From contig PBAO01000002.1 in assembly GCA_002715985.1 (NCBI GenBank), positions 1 to 37,407 on the forward strand: a stretch of DNA of 37,407 nucleotides. The letters are read 5' to 3'. The translations under genes and the position numbers were made by a program. The notes beneath the pieces were generated by a model, which made no database searches, was not told the DNA's origin, and saw nothing but the letters and a program-made list of their open reading frames with translations. Below are positions 23,298 to 30,335 of the stretch, one piece after another; positions within the stretch are counted from its first letter, which is position 1; the number at the start of each line of letters is the position of its first letter. The DNA comes from Lysobacterales bacterium. Its GTDB lineage: Bacteria > Pseudomonadota > Gammaproteobacteria > Nevskiales > Salinisphaeraceae.

Positions 23298-25319
23298 ATG
23301 AGTGATCGCGCACGCCGCGACAGGCCGCTGGGCATAGCCCATGCGCATGTCACCCACGACGATGCGGGCAGCCGCGCGCCCGATTACGACGACATCTATT
23401 GCGCCCGGGCCGATAGCCTGGATGAATCACGCCATGTCTTCATTGACGGCAATGCGCTGATTGCGCGTTTCACCGAGCTGGCGCCCGGCGAGCTGTTCGT
23501 CATCGGTGAGACCGGCTTCGGCGCGGGGCGTAACGTCATGCTTGCCTGGCAACTGTTCGCGGCGCATGCCCCGGCCGGCGCCCGGCTGCATTTCGTATCG
23601 ATCGAAGCCCATCCCCTGGCCGCTGCCGATCTGGCATGCATGACCGCCCGCTGGCCCGCGCTGTCGCGCCAGGCCGCGCGGATTGCGGCCCGCTGGCCGG
23701 CGCCTGTGGCCGGCACGCATCGTGTGCATCTGGATGATCGCACCACACTCGATTTGTATTTCGGCGATATCGAGGCCGGCCTGACGGATTTCACCGGCAA
23801 GGTGAATGCCTGGTTTCTGGATGGCTTCGCGCCGGCGAAGAATCCGGTCATGTGGTCCCCTGTTGTATGCCGGGCCATCGCCGGCCACAGCGCCAAGGAC
23901 GCCACCCTGGCCACGTACAGCGCAGCGGGTGCCGTGCGCCAGCGCTTGGCGGATGCAGGATTTGCCTGGCAACGACGTCCGGGCCACGGTGCCAAGAAGC
24001 ATTGCCTGACCGCGCGCTATACCGGGGTGCCCGCGCCCCCGGAGATATATCCGTTGCCCTGGTACAGCCGCGTGCCGGCCGCGCCGAACACACAGCGTAT
24101 CGCGATCATCGGTGCCGGCATTGCCGGAGCCACGGTGGCCGATGCGCTGGCCCGGCGCGGTTTCGAGGTCACGGTCTATGACGGCCAGGGCATCGCCTGT
24201 GGCGCCTCGGGCAATCGCGACGGCGTACTCAACCCGCGCCTGGCGGCCGAGGCCAGTCCGCGTACCCGCTTTGACCTGGCGGCATTGGGGTATGCAGGGC
24301 GATGGCTGGCCGATCTCGACGATACGGGTACGCTCTGGCAGCGCCACGGGGTGTTGCAGCTGGCCCGGGACGAAGCCGAGCATCGACGCCAACAACGCCT
24401 GGTTGCCCGGCTGTCGCTACCGGCCACGGTGGTGCAGGCCTGTGATCGGGCCGAGGCCGCGGCCCACGCTGGCCAGCCCTTGCCCGGCGACGTGCAGGGC
24501 GCGCTCTTTTTCCCCGGTGCCGGGACCGTCGCTCCGTCGGAGCTGTGTCGTGCGCTGCTTGCCCGGCACATGATTGGCCCGGTCACCGACGACATCGTGG
24601 CACTGACGCGCGGCAACGGCTCATCGGCGACGGGCTGGCAGCTTCAGGGCCAGAGCGGGGCGATCTATCATGCCGATCACGTCGTGCTGGCCGCCGCCGG
24701 CGCGGCGAATCAGCTGTGTGGCGATATCGCCCCGCAACAGGCCGTGGCCGGGCAGGCCAGTGTATTCACGCTGGCTGATACAACCAGTGCACCGGCCTGC
24801 GTGGTCTGTGATACCGGTTATATCACGCCGGCCCGAGACGCTCGGATCAGTGTCGGGGCGAGCTATGACCCGCATGCCACGGCACTGGCTGTCACCGAGG
24901 CCGGCCATGCCGCCAACCGAGCCCGCCTGTCCGATGTCCTGGCCGAAACGGCTATGCAGGTCGTCGATGCCGTGACCGTGGGCCGGACACGATTCAGAAG
25001 TGTCTCGCATGACCGGATGCCGCTTGTCGGCGGGGTGCCCGATATCGCCGCCTGGCGTGCCGATTATCAGGACCTGGCCCGCGATGCCCGCCAGACGATC
25101 GCCCGCCCGGGCACGCTCTGGCCCGGGCTGTCGATGAGCCTGGCGCACGGCTCGAACGGCCTGCTGCGCGCGCCCCTGGCTGCAGAAATCCTGGCCAGCC
25201 AGCTGGCCGGCGAACCCCTGCCGATCGCGGCCGATCTGGTGGCGGCCATCCATCCGGGGCGCTGGTGGATCCGCCAGATCGTCAAGGGGCGGCTTGCGCC
25301 AGAGCGCGGCTCGGCGTAG
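23298..25319 (+). CDS. mnmC: Bifunctional tRNA mnm5s2U34 synthesis protein MnmC
   Basis: A 673-residue two-domain enzyme, close to the E. coli length of 668. The N-terminal MnmD methyltransferase domain has GETGFGAG (70-77) for SAM binding and LDGFAPAKNPVMW (from 174) with the catalytic aspartate. The C-terminal oxidoreductase domain begins with the FAD-binding IAIIGAGIAGATVADALARR (269 on) and contains CGASGNRDGVLNPRL. It removes the carboxymethyl group from cmnm5s2U34 and then methylates the product, finishing the wobble modification of tRNAs for Lys, Glu and Gln. A tRNA-Glu gene lies elsewhere in this window. ATG 23298 is the start. A hairpin with six T follows at 25382. Confidence 0.95.
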   Translation: MSDRARRDRPLGIAHAHVTHDDAGSRAPDYDDIYCARADSLDESRHVFIDGNALIARFTELAPGELFVIGETGFGAGRNVMLAWQLFAAHAPAGARLHFVSIEAHPLAAADLACMTARWPALSRQAARIAARWPAPVAGTHRVHLDDRTTLDLYFGDIEAGLTDFTGKVNAWFLDGFAPAKNPVMWSPVVCRAIAGHSAKDATLATYSAAGAVRQRLADAGFAWQRRPGHGAKKHCLTARYTGVPAPPEIYPLPWYSRVPAAPNTQRIAIIGAGIAGATVADALARRGFEVTVYDGQGIACGASGNRDGVLNPRLAAEASPRTRFDLAALGYAGRWLADLDDTGTLWQRHGVLQLARDEAEHRRQQRLVARLSLPATVVQACDRAEAAAHAGQPLPGDVQGALFFPGAGTVAPSELCRALLARHMIGPVTDDIVALTRGNGSSATGWQLQGQSGAIYHADHVVLAAAGAANQLCGDIAPQQAVAGQASVFTLADTTSAPACVVCDTGYITPARDARISVGASYDPHATALAVTEAGHAANRARLSDVLAETAMQVVDAVTVGRTRFRSVSHDRMPLVGGVPDIAAWRADYQDLARDARQTIARPGTLWPGLSMSLAHGSNGLLRAPLAAEILASQLAGEPLPIAADLVAAIHPGRWWIRQIVKGRLAPERGSA

Positions 25320-25322
25320 CGT
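25294..25322 (+). promoter_or_regulatory. Weak promoter candidate for the DAHP synthase leader
   Basis: TTGCGC (25294-25299), a spacer of exactly 17, then TAGCGT (25317-25322) at the end of mnmC. Each box keeps only three consensus bases, so support rests on spacing and on the position: transcription would start at about 25329-25330, at the first ATG of the aromatic-rich short frame. Confidence 0.25.
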
Positions 25323-25329
25323 CTGTGCC

Positions 25330-25458
25330 ATGACGATGCACGCCGCAGATCACATGACGTCGCGCCAGGGGCTTTTCGCCGCTGACGCGAGTGCGTGCGC
25401 GTCGGTTTTTTCGGGTTATTGGTTTATTCGTTACGGGTTCATGAACCCGGGCGCCTGA
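25330..25458 (+). CDS. Putative aromatic-rich leader peptide of the DAHP synthase gene
   Basis: A 42-residue frame between mnmC and the DAHP synthase gene. Residues 27-37 read FSGYWFIRYGF: six aromatic residues in eleven codons, with all three aromatic amino acids in the adjacent run Tyr-Trp-Phe. The frame ends 60 bases before a strong intrinsic terminator that precedes the enzyme gene. This is the arrangement of ribosome-mediated attenuation, in which stalling at aromatic codons signals shortage and favours read-through. Cautions: no Shine-Dalgarno sequence is visible (it may be leaderless from ATG 25330, or start at 25336 or 25354), a terminator-like hairpin lies within it, and the T-rich stretch itself favours Phe codons. 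Not recognised as a known peptide. Confidence 0.45.
   Translation: MTMHAADHMTSRQGLFAADASACASVFSGYWFIRYGFMNPGA
25382..25411 (+). terminator. First intrinsic terminator after mnmC
   Basis: GACGCG (25384-25389), an eight-base loop, CGCGTC (25398-25403), extended by two outer pairs (C-G and T-G), then six T at 25406-25411. It sits 62 bases past the mnmC stop. It either ends the mnmC transcript or, if the leader frame is translated from 25330, is melted by the translating ribosome. Confidence 0.65.
25434..25449. promoter_or_regulatory. CGGGTTCATGAACCCG palindrome in the leader
   Basis: A perfect 16-base palindrome directly overlapping the last aromatic codons of the leader frame. It could be a DNA operator for a dimeric regulator or an RNA hairpin that a stalled ribosome would cover. 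Its gap-free symmetry suggests DNA binding more than a stable RNA loop. Confidence 0.4.
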
Positions 25459-25496
25459 ACCGATAACCGGCAGGCGCCTCCCGTACGGAGAGCCTG
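25450..25496 (+). promoter_or_regulatory. Alternative RNA pairings between leader frame and terminator
   Basis: Two mutually exclusive stems can be drawn. GGCGCCT (25450-25456, at the leader stop codon) pairs with AGGCGCC (25472-25478). Alternatively CAGGC (25471-25475) with inner CTCC pairs with GGAG and GCCTG (25487-25496). In addition GAGCC (25490-25494) can pair with GGCTC (25527-25531), which is part of the terminator stem and loop. This is the kind of switching expected of an attenuator; it was found by eye and not folded energetically. Confidence 0.4.
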
Positions 25497-25518
25497 TCTG
25501 GTGTGATTGCACACGAAA

Positions 25519-25548
25519 CCTCGACCGGCTCCCGGTCGGGGGTTTTTT
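25519..25548 (+). terminator. Attenuator-type intrinsic terminator before the DAHP synthase gene
   Basis: CGACCGG (25522-25528), a three-base loop, CCGGTCG (25532-25538), extended by CCT against GGG outside, then six T (25543-25548). This strong terminator lies upstream of, not downstream of, the enzyme gene: it ends 20 bases before the next ATG (25568). Any transcript starting in the mnmC-proximal part must read through it to reach the enzyme. Confidence 0.85.
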
Positions 25549-25567
25549 CGTTGCAGGAGAACACACC

Positions 25568-25672
25568 ATGATTGTCGCTGATTTCTACCCGCCCCGGCAG
25601 GCTTGGCTCACCCCACGGATCGACCGGCTCACGGAGGTGCGTCATGGCGCGATCTGCCATCGCCCCGGCTGA
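25568..25672 (+). CDS. Putative upstream peptide overlapping the DAHP synthase start
   Basis: A 34-residue frame beginning MIVADFYPPRQAWLTP. It has the best ribosome binding site of the region (GCAGGAGA, eight bases before the ATG) and GC-rich third codon positions like real genes here. It contains Phe6-Tyr7 and Trp13. Its stop lies 29 bases inside the DAHP synthase gene in another phase, and the enzyme's own Shine-Dalgarno sequence (ACGGAGGTG) is within its coding sequence. Translation of this frame would therefore directly affect initiation of the enzyme by coupling or occlusion. I do not recognise the peptide. Confidence 0.45.
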   Translation: MIVADFYPPRQAWLTPRIDRLTEVRHGAICHRPG

Positions 25673-26765
25673 AGCCATGCCGGAACAGCCCGTGCGAGCC
25701 ACGCCCCTGCCCACGCCGGCTGTTCTGCGAGACGAAGTGCCGGTCTCGCCGCTCACGGCCCAGCGCATTGCGGCCCAGCGGGAAACCATCCGCGAGATAC
25801 TCGCCGGCCGCGATGACCGGCTGTTGGTCATCTGTGGCCCGTGCTCGATCCATGACCCCGAGGCCGCCCGCGATTATGCCGCGCGCCTGGCGGCACTGGC
25901 TGGCGAGGTCGGCGATCAGCTGTATCTCGTCATGCGGGTGTATGTCGAAAAGCCGCGCACGACCGTCGGCTGGAAAGGGCTGCTGCACGATCCCGATATG
26001 GACACGAGCGGTGATCTGGCCAAGGGGCTGTCACTCTCGCGCGAGCTGATGCGCGACATCGCGGATATGGGCCTGCCCGTGGCCACCGAACTATTGAGCC
26101 CCGCGGCCACGTCATACCTGGCCGATACGCTGGCCTGGGCGGCCATCGGCGCACGGACCACGGAATCGCAGACTCATCGTGAGCGCATGTCGGATCTGGC
26201 GCTGCCGGTGGGCTTCAAGAACGCCACCAGTGGCGATATCCAGCCGGCCTGTGATGCCATGGCAGCGGCCAGCGCGCCGCAGTGTTATCTGGGCCAGGAC
26301 AGCGCCGGAGCGCCGGCGATGATCCGTAGCATGGGCAACCCGGATACGCATCTGATCCTGCGTGGCGGCACCCACGGGCCCAATTGCGGTCGTGAGCACG
26401 TCGCCGATGCCCTGGCCCGGCTGGCCGCGGCCGGGCACACAGAGCGCCTGATTGTGGATTGCAGCCATGCCAACAGCGCCAAGATCGCGGCTCGACAGCC
26501 GGCCGTGCTGGCCGATCTGGTGGCACGCCGCTGTGCTGGCGAGGCAGGCATTGCCGGCGTGATGCTCGAGTCGCATCTGGTTCACGGCAAGCAATCGATC
26601 GGCGGGGCGATGACCTATGGCCAGTCCGTGACCGATGACTGCCTCGGGTTTGCCGCGACCGCCGATGCGCTGCGCGAAGCCGCTGCCGGCCTGCGGGCTC
26701 AGCCGGCCGGCGTGTCGTCGATGTCCTCGCCGGCATCGGCCAGCAGGCCCCGTGCCTCGTCGTAG
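25644..26765 (+). CDS. Class I 3-deoxy-7-phosphoheptulonate (DAHP) synthase
   Basis: A 373-residue cytoplasmic enzyme of the AroF/AroG/AroH type, condensing phosphoenolpyruvate and erythrose 4-phosphate in the first step of the shikimate pathway. The metal ligands map as C64 (CGPCSIHD), H275 (DCSHANSAK), E309 (VMLESHL) and D331 (SVTDDCLGF); the KPRTTVGWKG and GARTTESQ motifs are intact. The N-terminal extension (about 45 residues), where feedback regulation resides in this class, is present. Which amino acid inhibits it cannot be decided. ATG 25644 has ACGGAGGTG upstream. Its last 67 bases overlap the convergent DUF2452-like gene, and the C-terminal 20 residues are Ser/Ala/Pro-rich. Expression is probably controlled by the leader upstream. 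Confidence 0.93.
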   Translation: MARSAIAPAEAMPEQPVRATPLPTPAVLRDEVPVSPLTAQRIAAQRETIREILAGRDDRLLVICGPCSIHDPEAARDYAARLAALAGEVGDQLYLVMRVYVEKPRTTVGWKGLLHDPDMDTSGDLAKGLSLSRELMRDIADMGLPVATELLSPAATSYLADTLAWAAIGARTTESQTHRERMSDLALPVGFKNATSGDIQPACDAMAAASAPQCYLGQDSAGAPAMIRSMGNPDTHLILRGGTHGPNCGREHVADALARLAAAGHTERLIVDCSHANSAKIAARQPAVLADLVARRCAGEAGIAGVMLESHLVHGKQSIGGAMTYGQSVTDDCLGFAATADALREAAAGLRAQPAGVSSMSSPASASRPRASS

Positions 26766-27289
26766 GACAGCCCGCTGATGCCTGCTGCACTCATCGAACG
26801 CGAGAGTGAGTGGGCCACGCCGAAGGCCGAGGCGCGTCGATAGAAGGACAGCCGGGATTCATAGACCGGCAGCACCTCGTCGACCGTCTCGGCTGCGCCC
26901 AGGCGCTGCTCGAAGGCTGCACGTTTATCGGCCAGCCAGTCGGTGAAGGCGCTGTCGGCCGCCACGGCTTCGGCCAGTGTCAGTGTCCAGGTCAGATCCG
27001 GCTGTAGCGTGGCGGTGCCGATGAAACGCCCGGCCACACGTTCGGCCAGCATGTCCGGGGCGGTCAGGCCCAGCCAGAAGCGCGTGTCCTGCTGGTAAAG
27101 ATAATACGGCTTGCCCGGCACCGGCTTGAAAGCGAACTCGGATTCCAGCACGAACAATGACGTGAACAGCTCCGTGGTGACCTGATCGATGCGCTTGGCA
27201 GGCACGGCCACGGCAGCCCGCGTGGATTCGTTGAGGATCGCCAGCACCGGCGTCTGGCCCTTGCCGTCGGTGTTTACGGGTTTGTTCAT
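26699..27289 (-). CDS. DUF2452-like protein
   Basis: A 196-residue cytoplasmic protein. The central part [26 protein letters not shown]...[17 protein letters not shown] follows the DUF2452 pattern (a Tyr-x-Leu-Tyr strand, a short turn, a Phe-x-Gly strand and D-x-(S/T)-W-T). The C-terminal half is helical. Function is unknown for the family. Start ATG 27289 ([11 protein letters not shown]). The 3' end runs 67 bases into the convergent DAHP synthase gene. It is divergent from sthA, with 113 bases between starts. Confidence 0.6.
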   Translation of the reverse strand: MNKPVNTDGKGQTPVLAILNESTRAAVAVPAKRIDQVTTELFTSLFVLESEFAFKPVPGKPYYLYQQDTRFWLGLTAPDMLAERVAGRFIGTATLQPDLTWTLTLAEAVAADSAFTDWLADKRAAFEQRLGAAETVDEVLPVYESRLSFYRRASAFGVAHSLSRSMSAAGISGLSYDEARGLLADAGEDIDDTPAG

Positions 27290-27326
27290 GGCGGCTCGTG
27301 GGTGGAGACGACAAACGGAATACGCC

Positions 27327-27359
27327 CGCGTTGCAGTGCGCGTTGCACAGTCTGCAGAC
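27327..27359. promoter_or_regulatory. Direct repeat and palindrome upstream of sthA
   Basis: CGCGTTGCA occurs at 27327-27335 and again at 27339-27347, 12 bases apart, close to one helical turn. GTCTGCAGAC, a perfect ten-base palindrome, follows at 27350-27359. They occupy the middle of the 113-base divergent promoter region of sthA and the DUF2452-like gene, so they are candidate regulator sites. Confidence 0.35.
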
Positions 27360-27402
27360 GTGCGACAATCAGCATAACGATTTATCGCGCGATCATACGA
27401 GT

Positions 27403-28941
27403 ATGGCCGACAAGCAATACGATCTCGTCGTCATCGGCACCGGGCCTTCGGGCGAAAGTGCCGCGGTGAATGCGGCCAAGCACGGCCAGGCCGTGGCCGT
27501 GGTCGAACGCCTGGATCAGGTGGGTGGCAACTGTACCCATCGCGGCACCATTCCCTCGAAAGCACTGCGCCAGGCGGTCAAGCAGATGCTGGCGGTCCAG
27601 TCCTCGCGCGTGCTGCATGATCTGGGCACGCCGGATGCCCCGTTGAGCTGGCTGCTCGAGCGTCTGCATCGCGTGGTGGGCCAGCAGATCGATATGCGGG
27701 CCAGCTTCTATGCCCGCAACGGCATCGATGTGCTCAACGGCCATGCTGCCTTCGAGGATGCCAACACCTTGAGCGTGACCAACGCTCAAGGTGCGCGCCA
27801 GACCGTGGCCTTCAAGCAGGCCGTGATCGCCACCGGCTCACGCCCCTATGAGCCGCCGGACGTGGATTTCTCGCATCCCCGGGTATTCAACTCGGACACG
27901 ATTCTCGAGCCGGGGTTCACGCCAAGATCGATGATCATCTACGGCGCCGGCGTGATCGGCAGCGAATATGCCTCGATCTTCTCCGGCATCGGCGTGCGTG
28001 TGCAACTGATCAACAGCCGTGAGCGCCTGCTCGAATTCCTGGACGACGAGATCAGCGATGCGTTGTCGTATCACCTGCGCCTGACCTACGGCGTGCTGAT
28101 CCGTCACAACGAGGAATACGAGCGGATCGCCGCCGATGACGACGGCGTCACGCTGTATCTGAAATCCGGCAAGAAACTGCGTGCCGATGCGCTGCTCTGG
28201 GCCAACGGACGCACGGGCAACACCGATCGCATGGGCCTGGAGGCCCTGGGCCTGGAACCCAACGGCCGTGGCCAGCTGGCGGTCGACGATCGCTATCGCA
28301 CGAAGATCGAGCATATCCATGCCGTGGGCGATGCCATCGGTATTCCCAGCCTGGCCAGTGCCGCCTATGGTCAGGGCCGCTCGGCCAGCGCCGATGCCAT
28401 TCGCGTCAACGGGTTTCGCTGGGTCGATGACGTGCCGACCGGCATCTACACCATCCCCGAGATCAGCTCGCTGGGCCCGACCGAACGCGAGTTGACCGAG
28501 GCCAGGCGTCCCTACGAGGTCGGCCAGGCCCTGTTCAAGGAAACCGCGCGCGCCCAGATTACCGGCGATACCGTGGGCATGCTCAAGATCCTGTTCGATC
28601 CGATCAGCCATGAGCTTCTGGGGATTCACTGCTTCGGCGACCAGGCCTCGGAGATCGTGCATATCGGCCAGGCCATCATGAGCCAGCAGGGCGCGGCCAA
28701 CACCATCGATTATTTCGTGAATACGACGTTCAACTACCCGACGATGGCCGAGGCGTATCGCACGGCCGCGCTCGACGGGCTGAACCGGATCGACGGCGTG
28801 TTCGACGTACCGGCCGCTTCCGCGGCCCCCGTGGCGGGCATCGAGCAGATGGCTCCCGATGGCGCGACGCCTCACGCCGATCCCGGGGATCCTGAAGGCC
28901 CACCGGACGGACACAGCCTGCCCACGGGAACAAGCGGATGA
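27403..28941 (+). CDS. sthA: Soluble pyridine nucleotide transhydrogenase
   Basis: A 512-residue FAD flavoprotein that exchanges hydride between NADPH and NAD+. It aligns with E. coli SthA (466 residues) almost throughout: [12 protein letters not shown] (FAD), [31 protein letters not shown] (NAD(P)), [12 protein letters not shown], and EYF-like [21 protein letters not shown] at the C-terminus. As in true SthA, the second cysteine of the dihydrolipoamide-dehydrogenase-type redox pair is replaced (CTHRGT). Unlike E. coli it has about 47 extra C-terminal residues rich in Pro, Ala, Gly and Asp, probably disordered. ATG 27403 starts at the family N-terminus. Its TGA overlaps the next gene's ATG. 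Confidence 0.95.
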   Translation: MADKQYDLVVIGTGPSGESAAVNAAKHGQAVAVVERLDQVGGNCTHRGTIPSKALRQAVKQMLAVQSSRVLHDLGTPDAPLSWLLERLHRVVGQQIDMRASFYARNGIDVLNGHAAFEDANTLSVTNAQGARQTVAFKQAVIATGSRPYEPPDVDFSHPRVFNSDTILEPGFTPRSMIIYGAGVIGSEYASIFSGIGVRVQLINSRERLLEFLDDEISDALSYHLRLTYGVLIRHNEEYERIAADDDGVTLYLKSGKKLRADALLWANGRTGNTDRMGLEALGLEPNGRGQLAVDDRYRTKIEHIHAVGDAIGIPSLASAAYGQGRSASADAIRVNGFRWVDDVPTGIYTIPEISSLGPTERELTEARRPYEVGQALFKETARAQITGDTVGMLKILFDPISHELLGIHCFGDQASEIVHIGQAIMSQQGAANTIDYFVNTTFNYPTMAEAYRTAALDGLNRIDGVFDVPAASAAPVAGIEQMAPDGATPHADPGDPEGPPDGHSLPTGTSG

Positions 28942-29330
28942 ATCGTCATATCTTGATCGGCCTTCTGGCTACGCTCGTCGTGCTTGCCGGTTGCGCCACG
29001 ACCGGCAGCGATAGCCCGTCGCTGCGTGATGAAATCGCGGCCGACAAGGCCGCCTTCAAGGCCTGTGCCGCTCGCGAAGCCAAACAGATGATCGAAACCA
29101 CCGATTTCGAGCCCCAGACCGTGGCCACCACGGCGCTCGCGCGCTGTGACAACCACTGGCAGGACTATACCGCCGGCCTGCAGCGGCTCTATACCCGTCA
29201 CACGCGCAATATCACCTACGGGCATCTGCAAGCGCGCAGCGATGGCTTCGATCTGAACCACAGCGTGCATCGCGAGATCAAAAAGCGGGCAGAAAAAGCC
29301 CGATCAGGGAGCGCCGGGCCGGGCGATTGA
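28938..29330 (+). CDS. Small lipoprotein, unknown function
   Basis: A 130-residue lipoprotein with signal peptide and lipobox VLAGC (Cys 19). The mature part is helical and polar, with two further cysteines ([10 protein letters not shown] and ARCDNHW) that may form a disulfide, and a strongly basic C-terminus ([11 protein letters not shown]). No family recognised. The start ATG overlaps the sthA stop as ATGA, so it is translationally coupled to sthA, though a functional link between a periplasmic lipoprotein and a cytosolic transhydrogenase is not obvious. Confidence 0.72.
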   Translation: MNRHILIGLLATLVVLAGCATTGSDSPSLRDEIAADKAAFKACAAREAKQMIETTDFEPQTVATTALARCDNHWQDYTAGLQRLYTRHTRNITYGHLQARSDGFDLNHSVHREIKKRAEKARSGSAGPGD

Positions 29331-29364
29331 GCCGAGGGTCATAGGCCAGCGGCGGCACGGCGCG

Positions 29365-29384
29365 TAGGCTGGGGGCACAGCCTA
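29365..29384. promoter_or_regulatory. Dyad operator candidate before the dioxygenase-like gene
   Basis: TAGGCT (29365-29370), eight bases, AGCCTA (29379-29384), a perfect 6-8-6 dyad ending 15 bases before ATG 29400. The left half, TAGGCT, may also serve as a -10 box. MarR-type repressors control related ring-cleaving dioxygenase genes in Bacillus, but no regulator gene is adjacent here. Confidence 0.4.
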
Positions 29385-29399
29385 TATCGAGACGTGCCG

Positions 29400-30335
29400 A
29401 TGTCGTATCAACCCAGCCCCGGCCTGCATCACGTGACCGCGATCAGCGGGGATCCACAGATCAACTCGCGCTTTTATACGGAAACGCTGGGCCTGCGACG
29501 GGTCAAGAAGACCGTCAATTTCGACGATCCGGGCACGTACCATCTCTACTACGGCGATCGGTATGGCCAGCCGGGCACGGCACTCACGTTCTTTGCCCTG
29601 GCCAACGTGGCGGCCGGGCGCGCCGGCGTGGGCGAGGCCCGTGAACTGACCTGGCACGTGCCGGCGGGTACGCTGGATGCCTGGGCCGCCCGGCTGGAGG
29701 CGCATGGCGTGGCTTATGCTCGGATGCTGCGCTTTGATACGCCGCGCCTGGTGGCTCGCGATCCGCACGGATTTTCGTTCGCCCTGGTCGAAGCCGAGCA
29801 GGGCGCGGCCTGCCCGTGGCCGGACAGCCCGGTGCCACAGCCCGAGCAGATCGGCGGGTTTGCCGGTATCGATATCGCAAGCCAGGCGCCGGCGGCTACC
29901 CGCGAGGTTCTGGAAGCGGTTCTCGGCTATCGCAGCGAGCGTGAAGACAGCGATTGGCAGCGCTATGTCGCGACCGGCCCAACGGCCACAGCCTCTTATA
30001 TCGATCTGGCGTTGCAGGCCACGGCTCAGCCGGCCGGCACGGGCCATGGCTCGGTGCATCATGTCGCCTTTCGTGCCCACGATCGCGATCATCAGGCCGA
30101 GCTGGCGGCCGCGGCACGTCGCCTGGGGCTGCATCCCACCCCGGTCATCGATCGCCAGTATTTCGAATCGGTCTATTTTACCGAGCCCGGCGGCGTGCTG
30201 TTCGAGATCGCCACCGACGGGCCGGGATTCGGCGTCGATGAAGACGAGACCGAGCTCGGCCGGGCGCTACGTCTGCCGCCGCAGTACGAGCCCCGACGCG
30301 CCGCGATCGAGGCCGAACTACCGGCGCTCGACTGA
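29400..30335 (+). CDS. VOC-fold ring-cleaving dioxygenase-like protein (MhqO type)
   Basis: A 311-residue protein with two vicinal-oxygen-chelate (glyoxalase-like) modules, about residues 8-130 and 150-280. Metal ligands are visible as H11/H12 in GLHHVTAI, H in VHHVAFRA, and E in LFEIATDGPG. The motif SGDPQINSRFYTETLGLR is typical of the MhqO/LinE-like ring-cleaving dioxygenases, which need Fe(II) and cleave hydroquinones or catechols, often for quinone detoxification; the actual substrate is unknown. ATG 29400 is preferred over GTG 29394. The gene's 3' end overlaps the convergent lipoprotein gene by 18 bases. Confidence 0.82.
   Translation: MSYQPSPGLHHVTAISGDPQINSRFYTETLGLRRVKKTVNFDDPGTYHLYYGDRYGQPGTALTFFALANVAAGRAGVGEARELTWHVPAGTLDAWAARLEAHGVAYARMLRFDTPRLVARDPHGFSFALVEAEQGAACPWPDSPVPQPEQIGGFAGIDIASQAPAATREVLEAVLGYRSEREDSDWQRYVATGPTATASYIDLALQATAQPAGTGHGSVHHVAFRAHDRDHQAELAAAARRLGLHPTPVIDRQYFESVYFTEPGGVLFEIATDGPGFGVDEDETELGRALRLPPQYEPRRAAIEAELPALD

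Noticed and set aside
25391-25444. Alternative short frame from GTG 25391 reading RARRFFRVIGLFVTGS in the leader region
   Set aside because: It has fewer aromatic residues, no Tyr or Trp, and no ribosome binding site; its Phe codons come from the T run of the terminator. The same caution applies in part to the preferred leader frame.
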